NCBI GenBank assembly: GCA_012841145.1
Contig: DUVH01000036.1
Coordinates: forward strand, 1 to 46,246
DNA: 46,246 nucleotides
Direction of reading: 5' to 3'
Source of the DNA: Clostridiaceae bacterium
GTDB taxonomy: Bacteria; Bacillota; Clostridia; Saccharofermentanales; DTU023
Made by a program: the position numbers and the translations under genes. Of this stretch, positions 41,900-46,246 are shown in pieces (position 1 is the first letter of the stretch; every line of letters begins with the position of its first letter). A model generated the notes under the pieces. That model worked only from the letters and a program-made list of their open reading frames with translations, ran no database searches and was not told the DNA's origin.

Positions 41900-42675
41900 G
41901 CGTTCCCCTTCCCTTTACGACTCCGAGCTCTTCTGCGCTCGATAAGGATCGGCGCGAAAGCCGACTTCTGTGTCACATTCACTTTACTTTGAAATACGAG
42001 CTCCAACATCGCGAGAAATCCCGTGACGCGCTCGAGTACCGGCAAATCCGGCGGGAAAAGTTCATAGAAGAATACGCGTGCCCTTCCCGCAATCTGTTCC
42101 ACAATGAAGATCATCCTCTCGTGAAGCGAGATACGTTCACGCTCCAGTATCTGCCCCACTTCTTCCGCGCTGTCGTGAAAACGCGCGTCGTTTCGTGATG
42201 CGATTAGCTCCACGGCAAGGTTAAATCGGGCACGATCAAGCGATGTCGTCTCGCGCTCCCGCTCGATTCCCATACGCTCAGGCGGTTCAGGCGATTTGCC
42301 GAATGACCGGCCGCATCGCTCGTATCGCTCGCGAAGAGAGAGTGCGAGCGCCTTACATCGCCTGTATTGCAAAAGGCGCATAATGAGCAAATCACCGGGA
42401 TCCGTCTCTTCAGAATCGTCGAGACGGCGCATTTCGGGCAGCAACAATGAAGATTTTATCTGGATTAACGTCGCCGCCATGAGGAGAAAAGAACTCGCCA
42501 GCTCCATATCGAGCTCGGCGCTGTCGTGAATGATTTCTAAATATTGATCGGCAATCGATGCGATAGAAACGCGATCGATCGGCACGCGATTTTTGTCGAT
42601 CAGTTGACTGAGCAGATCGAGAGGTCCCTCATACTGGAGGATATCAACTTGCAACGTGCCGTGTTCCGCGATCAT
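41896..42675 (-). CDS. scpA: Segregation and condensation protein ScpA
   Basis: ScpA is the kleisin that bridges the SMC dimer in bacterial condensin. The N-terminal block YEGPLDLLSQLIDKNRVPI is diagnostic, as is the following YLEIIHDSAELDMELASSFLLMAATLIQIKSSLLLP region (quoted in parts: LASSFLLMAATLIQIKS). A less conserved middle precedes a winged-helix C-terminus with FLAMLELV. The 259-residue length is normal. The last codon overlaps the scpB-cmk start, so stoichiometric synthesis is likely. It starts 10 bases after the M50 protease gene. Confidence 0.95.
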   Translation of the reverse strand: MIAEHGTLQVDILQYEGPLDLLSQLIDKNRVPIDRVSIASIADQYLEIIHDSAELDMELASSFLLMAATLIQIKSSLLLPEMRRLDDSEETDPGDLLIMRLLQYRRCKALALSLRERYERCGRSFGKSPEPPERMGIERERETTSLDRARFNLAVELIASRNDARFHDSAEEVGQILERERISLHERMIFIVEQIAGRARVFFYELFPPDLPVLERVTGFLAMLELVFQSKVNVTQKSAFAPILIERRRARSRKGKGNA

Positions 42676-42684
42676 ACCGTCACT

Positions 42685-43446
42685 CTATAAAAACATCGGC
42701 ATGACGGGAAGCCCTAGAGCCGCCTGAAGCTGCTGAAAGAGCCACGTAATCGGGTATTGAATCGCGTACTTGAAAGGTACGAGAACCCATCCGAGAACGG
42801 TCGACAGCGCTCCGCGGAAAAAGAAAACTATGAACAAAAAGGCAAGACCGATATACCGCTCATATTGCAGCAGTTTGCCGTACCATCTATCAGGCAACAC
42901 GACACCGAAGACCTTGAACCCGTCAAGCGGAGGCACAGGCAGCAAATTAAAGACGGCCAACAACATGTTCGCCTGAAAAAGTGTTAAAAACAGCCGCATG
43001 ATGACCTCGAGGATCGGTCCGCTCGTCATAAGAGCCATCATGATCGTGAACAGCACGCAGAAAAGAAACCACGACAACGTACCGAGAAGAAGATTCGACA
43101 GAGGTCCTGCAAGGCTTACCCAGAAGATGCCGCTCTTGATGCTCTTCGCTTTCGTGAAGCGCGACGGATTGATGGGCACTGGTTTTGCCCAGCCGATCCG
43201 CGCGATGAGAAATACGAGCGACCCGATGGGATCCAAATGTTTCAAAGGATTCAATGTGAGTCGCCCGGCCATCGCCGCCGTATCGTCACCCATTTTGAGC
43301 GCCGCGTACGCGTGCGCGAATTCGTGAAGCGACAAAGAAAGTGCCAAAACGAAAATTAAGATAAGAATTTCAACAATATCGATATCACCGAAGTTTAAGA
43401 GCGGTAAAGCCAGCGTCACGGCACACATCTTTGTAACTAGCATCAT
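42685..43446 (-). CDS. Site-2 protease family (M50) membrane metalloprotease
   Basis: The 253-residue membrane protein has about five to six hydrophobic segments. The zinc motif HEFAH lies in the first half (about 43-47), and the third ligand is in FNLLPVPPLDGFKV. This is the SpoIVFB/YwhC-like branch without a PDZ domain; the substrate is unknown. The start chosen is ATG at 43446, with GGTGAG 8 bases upstream; an in-frame TTG two codons earlier is possible. Genes of this type often precede scpA-scpB in Clostridia. It is first in its operon, after the promoter at 43543-43551. Confidence 0.9.
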   Translation of the reverse strand: MMLVTKMCAVTLALPLLNFGDIDIVEILILIFVLALSLSLHEFAHAYAALKMGDDTAAMAGRLTLNPLKHLDPIGSLVFLIARIGWAKPVPINPSRFTKAKSIKSGIFWVSLAGPLSNLLLGTLSWFLFCVLFTIMMALMTSGPILEVIMRLFLTLFQANMLLAVFNLLPVPPLDGFKVFGVVLPDRWYGKLLQYERYIGLAFLFIVFFFRGALSTVLGWVLVPFKYAIQYPITWLFQQLQAALGLPVMPMFL

Positions 43447-43489
43447 AGGCAAAACTCACCATTCATAGCGTAATATTTCAAAGCCGAAA

Positions 43490-43529
43490 CAAGAGTATAA
43501 ACGGTCAGATCTCCGCATGATTACTCTTG
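43490..43529 (-). promoter_or_regulatory. Inverted repeat in the leader of the M50-scpA operon
   Basis: The arms CAAGAGTA and TACTCTTG (8 bp, perfect) flank 24 bases and lie between the extended -10 at 43543 and the M50 start. It may form a hairpin in the 5' untranslated RNA or be an operator. No T-tract follows. Confidence 0.35.
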
Positions 43530-43542
43530 TGCGAACGATGAG

Positions 43543-43551
43543 ATTATAGCA
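43543..43551 (-). promoter_or_regulatory. Extended -10 promoter for M50-scpA-scpB/cmk-plsC-ispH
   Basis: TGCTATAAT on the minus strand, a perfect extended -10, about 100 bases before the M50 start. The -35 region is poor. Confidence 0.5.
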
Positions 43552-43576
43552 CAGGTGAGAATTTAATTTGCCCGAA

Positions 43577-44779
43577 TCAGCGACTGGCGACGTACTCTCC
43601 GAACCCCTCCGTCATCGTCACTTTAGTCCCTTGTACCCAAAAAGCTTCGCAGCCGGGGAAACTCGACAGGAGCTCGCGTCCATCCGCTTCCGTCATCATC
43701 ATGAGCGTCGTCGACAGCAGATCCGCCACACCGGAGTCTTCCGTGATAACGCTTACGGCGTCGTAATAGTCTGCGGGATGATTCGTCGCGGGATCAATAA
43801 TGTGCGAATAGCGCTTTCCTTCGCAGATAAAGTATCGTTTATCGCTGCCGGACGTCACGACCGATCGATCCTCTACGTTGACAATCTCGATCATCGGTTC
43901 CTCGGCGTTCTCAATGGGATTGTTGATGCCGATGCGCCACGGGCCGTTTTTGATGATATTACGCCCGATGACGCGAACATTCCCGCCGGCGTCGATCGCA
44001 CCCGCACGAAAACCTCTCTCGATAAGACCTCTCGCGATCTTCTCAACAGTGTACCCCTTCGCGATCGCGCCGACATCGAGGCGCATATCGCGATCCGTCA
44101 GCGTGACAGTGCCCTTCTCGCGGTCGACCTTCACATCGTCGATCGACGTGTGCCGCGACGCCTCTTCAAGAGCCTGTCGGTCAGGAATGTACGCCCGCGC
44201 AGGATCGGCGGTCGAATCCGTCCGCGCTTCATGCCAAAGCTTGAGAACGGAACCCATCGCGATGTTGACACGCCCTTGCGACCTCTTTTCACCCTCAATG
44301 CCGAATTCGATCAGATCGAGTATTTCTTCCGGACAGACGACGGAGCTCCCGGCCTTATCGTTGATCGTTTTAATGTTTGTCACACCGGAATAATCCTCAT
44401 AGATATCGAATAACTGATGGTATCGCCAAAGTTCCTGCTCGACATATCGGTAATGTTCCAGAAATTCGTCCTGATCGACTGCAAGAACAATCATTTTCGT
44501 CACCGTATCGAATGGACCCGTAACAAATGCCTCAAATCTTTCGAGTTCCGAAGGATCGACAGGATCAGGTATCAGCTCCCCTGTTGTCGACGAGGGATCG
44601 GGCATGGACGGATCAGCGGTCGTCGAAGTGACGGACGTTACCGGCTCCTTATCGCACGCGCAAGACAACATAGCGATCGCACCGACAGAAAAAAGGAGCG
44701 CCAACAGAACGGCCAACATTCGCGCCGATCTCATTGCTATTTGAAAAAAACGTCGTTGTCGCTTCACGAAAAACTCCAC
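43577..44779 (-). CDS. apbE: FAD:protein FMN transferase (ApbE family), lipoprotein-like
   Basis: ApbE enzymes attach FMN from FAD covalently to a Thr in exported flavoproteins. The 400-residue protein has a basic N-terminus, a hydrophobic segment (about 17-38) ending in a Cys-containing LSCAC stretch that may be a lipobox, and a Pro/Ser/Thr-rich linker (about 47-75). The core has VNIAMGSVLKLWHEA, DVGAIAKGYTVEKI, AIDAGGNVRVIG and SHIIDPATNHPA, matching substrate and metal binding positions of the family. The target flavoprotein is not in the visible sequence. It is the last gene of a trio with the Gx-type membrane protein and NusG-II protein. Confidence 0.93.
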   Translation of the reverse strand: MEFFVKRQRRFFQIAMRSARMLAVLLALLFSVGAIAMLSCACDKEPVTSVTSTTADPSMPDPSSTTGELIPDPVDPSELERFEAFVTGPFDTVTKMIVLAVDQDEFLEHYRYVEQELWRYHQLFDIYEDYSGVTNIKTINDKAGSSVVCPEEILDLIEFGIEGEKRSQGRVNIAMGSVLKLWHEARTDSTADPARAYIPDRQALEEASRHTSIDDVKVDREKGTVTLTDRDMRLDVGAIAKGYTVEKIARGLIERGFRAGAIDAGGNVRVIGRNIIKNGPWRIGINNPIENAEEPMIEIVNVEDRSVVTSGSDKRYFICEGKRYSHIIDPATNHPADYYDAVSVITEDSGVADLLSTTLMMMTEADGRELLSSFPGCEAFWVQGTKVTMTEGFGEYVASR

Positions 44780-44792
44780 CCGCCAACTTGCA

Positions 44793-45326
44793 TCAACCGT
44801 TTCTTCTAAAGAAAGATTGTAACGGTCTCATCATGGCATATAAGAGGGCACCTGACAAAATGCCTGTCAATATTCCAAATACGAGCAGATAGGGTCCGAC
44901 AAGGAGAACCGATATCCTGTACTGCATAAACAAGGTGAGAAAAATCAACTGTCCGATATTGTGCGCAATCGCTCCCGATATCGACAGAAGAAAAATGGAT
45001 ATCCGCCGCTTAAAAAGGCGTTCAAGCGCAATCATCACACCGACCGAGAGCAGCGTCCCTGTCATGGAGACGGCTCCGGCGATCAGTCCGCGCGTCATGA
45101 ACACAAAAATACTTTTCAAAAATGCGACAGAAAAAGCCTCGAACGAACCGATGAAGATCAGCGTCGCCATAACGGCAACATTGGCAAGGCCGTATCGCAG
45201 CGGGACAGGCGCCGGCAAGGGAGGTAAAAAACCTTCGATCAAACCCAACACGAGCGCCGCCGCCAACAGGACGGCCGAGCGCGTGAGGCGCTGAATAGAA
45301 ACAGTTTTTCTCTCTTCACGCGACAA
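44793..45326 (-). CDS. Gx transporter / heptaprenyl diphosphate synthase component I family membrane protein (EetB-like)
   Basis: The roughly 177-residue protein has five to six hydrophobic segments and the family blocks GLIEGFLPPLPAPVPLRYGLANVA and SGAIAHNIGQLIFL (first quoted in parts: EGFLPPLPAPVPLRYG). The family is called Gx transporter or HepI; its Listeria member EetB belongs to an extracellular electron transfer locus. The TTG at 45326 with AGGAGG 9 bases upstream is preferred. The ATG at 45335 directly abuts that site and is too close. It overlaps the NusG-II gene by a few bases, so translation is coupled. Substrate not known. Confidence 0.85.
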   Translation of the reverse strand: MSREERKTVSIQRLTRSAVLLAAALVLGLIEGFLPPLPAPVPLRYGLANVAVMATLIFIGSFEAFSVAFLKSIFVFMTRGLIAGAVSMTGTLLSVGVMIALERLFKRRISIFLLSISGAIAHNIGQLIFLTLFMQYRISVLLVGPYLLVFGILTGILSGALLYAMMRPLQSFFRRNG

Positions 45327-45738
45327 GGTCGACATCCTCCTGACCAGAAGATGGATCCGCACCCTCAATTACGATGAGAAAGCGATTCGGAACACAGGCG
45401 GCAAATTCTCCCGCGCGCCTTATCCTCCCCGATTTGATACAGATACGATCGGGACAATCGGACGACATAAATGCGATCGACTTGTCGGCGAATTGGCGTA
45501 TAGTGATCGACGGTTCAACATCGAATTGAAAATCTCTCTCCGTGCCGGAATTTAATTCCACGACCTCAATCAACTGTCCGTCGTAGTAGATCTTGGCAAC
45601 GAGTTCAGAAGAATTGCGCGTTGACCACGTCACGAAATAAAGAATCAAAGCAACGGCGACCAGCGCAACTAAGACAAACAAATCGCGCGACCGGATAAAA
45701 ACTCTCCGATCGCGCGTTTCTTCAACTTTATCTTTCAT
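45316..45738 (-). CDS. NusG domain II-containing exported protein (EetA-like)
   Basis: The 140-residue protein has a basic N-terminus, one membrane segment (about 20-38) and an extracellular NusG-II domain with the CPDRICIKSG motif (two Cys) and CVPNRFLIVIEG. Family members are small anchored proteins; the Listeria homologue EetA sits in the electron-transfer locus beside EetB and the FMN transferase. The ATG at 45738 has only a weak ribosome site (GAAGCGAAATAAG before it). It overlaps the following membrane-protein gene and lies 97 bases after the end of the repeat protein. Confidence 0.88.
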   Translation of the reverse strand: MKDKVEETRDRRVFIRSRDLFVLVALVAVALILYFVTWSTRNSSELVAKIYYDGQLIEVVELNSGTERDFQFDVEPSITIRQFADKSIAFMSSDCPDRICIKSGRIRRAGEFAACVPNRFLIVIEGADPSSGQEDVDLVA

Positions 45739-45835
45739 CTTATTTCGCTTCGTCTGACCCCTGCTTATTCTTCCGTCTTTGTTAATGTACTAAGTCAATA
45801 AGCAGACAATGTTGACGACGGAGCTATGGTTCATC

Positions 45836-46246
45836 TTACGGTGTACCACCGTCACCTTCGCCGATATCGCCACCAGTACCACCACCAGTATCGCCGCCGG
45901 TATCGCCACCAGTACCACCGCCGGTATCGCCGCCGGTATCACCGCCGGTATCGCCACCAGTGCCACCGCCGGTATCGCCACCAGTACCACCACCGGTACT
46001 GCCGCCGGTATCACCACCACCAGTGCCATCACCGGTATCGCCGCCGGTATCACCACCGGTATCGCCACCGGTATCGCCACCAGTGCCACCACCGGTATCA
46101 CCGCCGGTATCGCCGCCGGTATCACCACCGGTATCGCCACCAGTATCACCGCCGGTATCGCCACCAGTGCCACCGCCGGTATCGCCACCAGTACCACCAC
46201 CGGTACTGCCGCCGGTATCACCACCACCAGTGCCACCACCGGTATC
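45836..46246 (-). CDS. C-terminal part of a protein made of Asp-Thr-Gly-Gly repeats (partial)
   Basis: Reading from the right window edge, 136 codons run open to a TAA at 45836-45838. The residues are almost only Gly, Thr and Asp with a little Ser, in units like DTGG and GTGG, ending DIGEGDGGTP. No anchor or sorting signal follows, so the repeat is the C-terminus. The N-terminus and any signal peptide lie outside the window. Neighbours suggest an extracellular protein, perhaps the flavinylation substrate of ApbE, but no flavinylation motif (D-x-x-S/T-G-A-T) is visible in the repeats. Function cannot be assigned. Confidence 0.75.
   Translation of the reverse strand, partial: DTGGGTGGGDTGGSTGGGTGGDTGGGTGGDTGGDTGGDTGGDTGGDTGGDTGGGTGGDTGGDTGGDTGGDTGDGTGGGDTGGSTGGGTGGDTGGGTGGDTGGDTGGDTGGGTGGDTGGDTGGGTGGDIGEGDGGTP
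45850..46246. repeat. Tandem 12-base repeats with a 207-base higher-order duplication
   Basis: The basic unit is about 12 bases (GATACCGGCGGT and variants), encoding DTGG-like tetrapeptides on the minus strand. A block of at least 75 bases starting at 45954 recurs nearly identically at 46161, an offset of 207 bases or 69 codons. This keeps the frame and points to duplication of a repeat block. The array runs off the window. Confidence 0.85.

Noticed and set aside
45327-45368. GTG at 45368 or ATG at 45335 as start of the Gx-type membrane protein
   Set aside because: AGGAGG directly abuts the ATG, and the GTG has no proper site; the TTG at 45326 has correct spacing. The ATG cannot be fully excluded.
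45790-46239. Minus-strand frame of Val/Ala/Ile/Pro repeats
   Set aside because: This is another frame of the DTGG repeat array. The frame ending at 45836 reads soluble Gly/Thr/Asp repeats and has a natural stop.
45850-46246. CRISPR-like array
   Set aside because: The short repeats are contiguous, without unique spacers, and keep a protein frame.

Overview
The window reads as a chromosomal housekeeping segment from a Gram-positive, low-to-mid GC bacterium of the Clostridia. Pointers are the gene orders rpsB-tsf-pyrH-frr-uppS-cdsA-dxr-rseP-ispG and stp-prkC-rpe-thiN, an IspH fused to ribosomal S1 domains, a PASTA-domain kinase, YugP, a DUF1934 protein, a pta-ackA acetate pathway and the editing-less archaeal-type ProS. 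No phage, transposase, CRISPR array, rRNA or tRNA gene was seen. Genus-level assignment is not possible from the sequence alone.

Layout: nearly all genes lie on the minus strand, so each block is read from high to low coordinates. (a) 1-9570: pta-ackA-proS-murI-DUF1934-rpmF-der-mltG, preceded by an exported GH8-like protein. (b) 9629-12474: tmcAL on plus, a small cysteine-rich Cna-B-like surface protein on minus, then a 710-base AT-rich gene-free stretch ahead of tyrS (plus). (c) 13711-18383: stp-prkC-rpe-thiN, with a promoter before stp. (d) 18421-33901: a long run from rpsB through translation, envelope-lipid and isoprenoid genes to ispG, then priA, a PsuG-like gene, def, fmt, yugP and rsmB. 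(e) 34021-37024: a plus-strand M20 peptidase with an unusual N-terminal domain, tail-to-tail with rtcB. (f) 37229-43551: M50 protease-scpA-[scpB-cmk fusion]-plsC-[ispH-S1 fusion]. (g) 43577-46246: apbE, a Gx-type membrane protein, a NusG-II protein and the C-terminus of a protein made of Asp-Thr-Gly-Gly repeats.

How the parts fit: dxr, ispG and ispH are three steps of the MEP isoprenoid pathway. UppS uses that output for the wall carrier lipid, and CdsA and PlsC feed phospholipids. MurI, MltG and PrkC/Stp serve peptidoglycan synthesis and its control. Pta-AckA makes ATP from acetyl-CoA. Def, Fmt, ProS, TyrS, RpsB, Tsf, Frr, RpmF, Der and RsmB belong to translation and ribosome assembly. ScpA and ScpB belong to the condensin complex, and PriA restarts replication forks.

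The parts most worth a second look are the ScpB-Cmk fusion, the M20 peptidase with a possible metal-binding N-terminal domain, the PsuG-like gene between priA and def, the GH8-like protein with an altered proton-donor position, the Cna-B-like protein lacking the isopeptide lysine but carrying six cysteines, and the DTGG-repeat protein beside an extracellular-electron-transfer-like trio.
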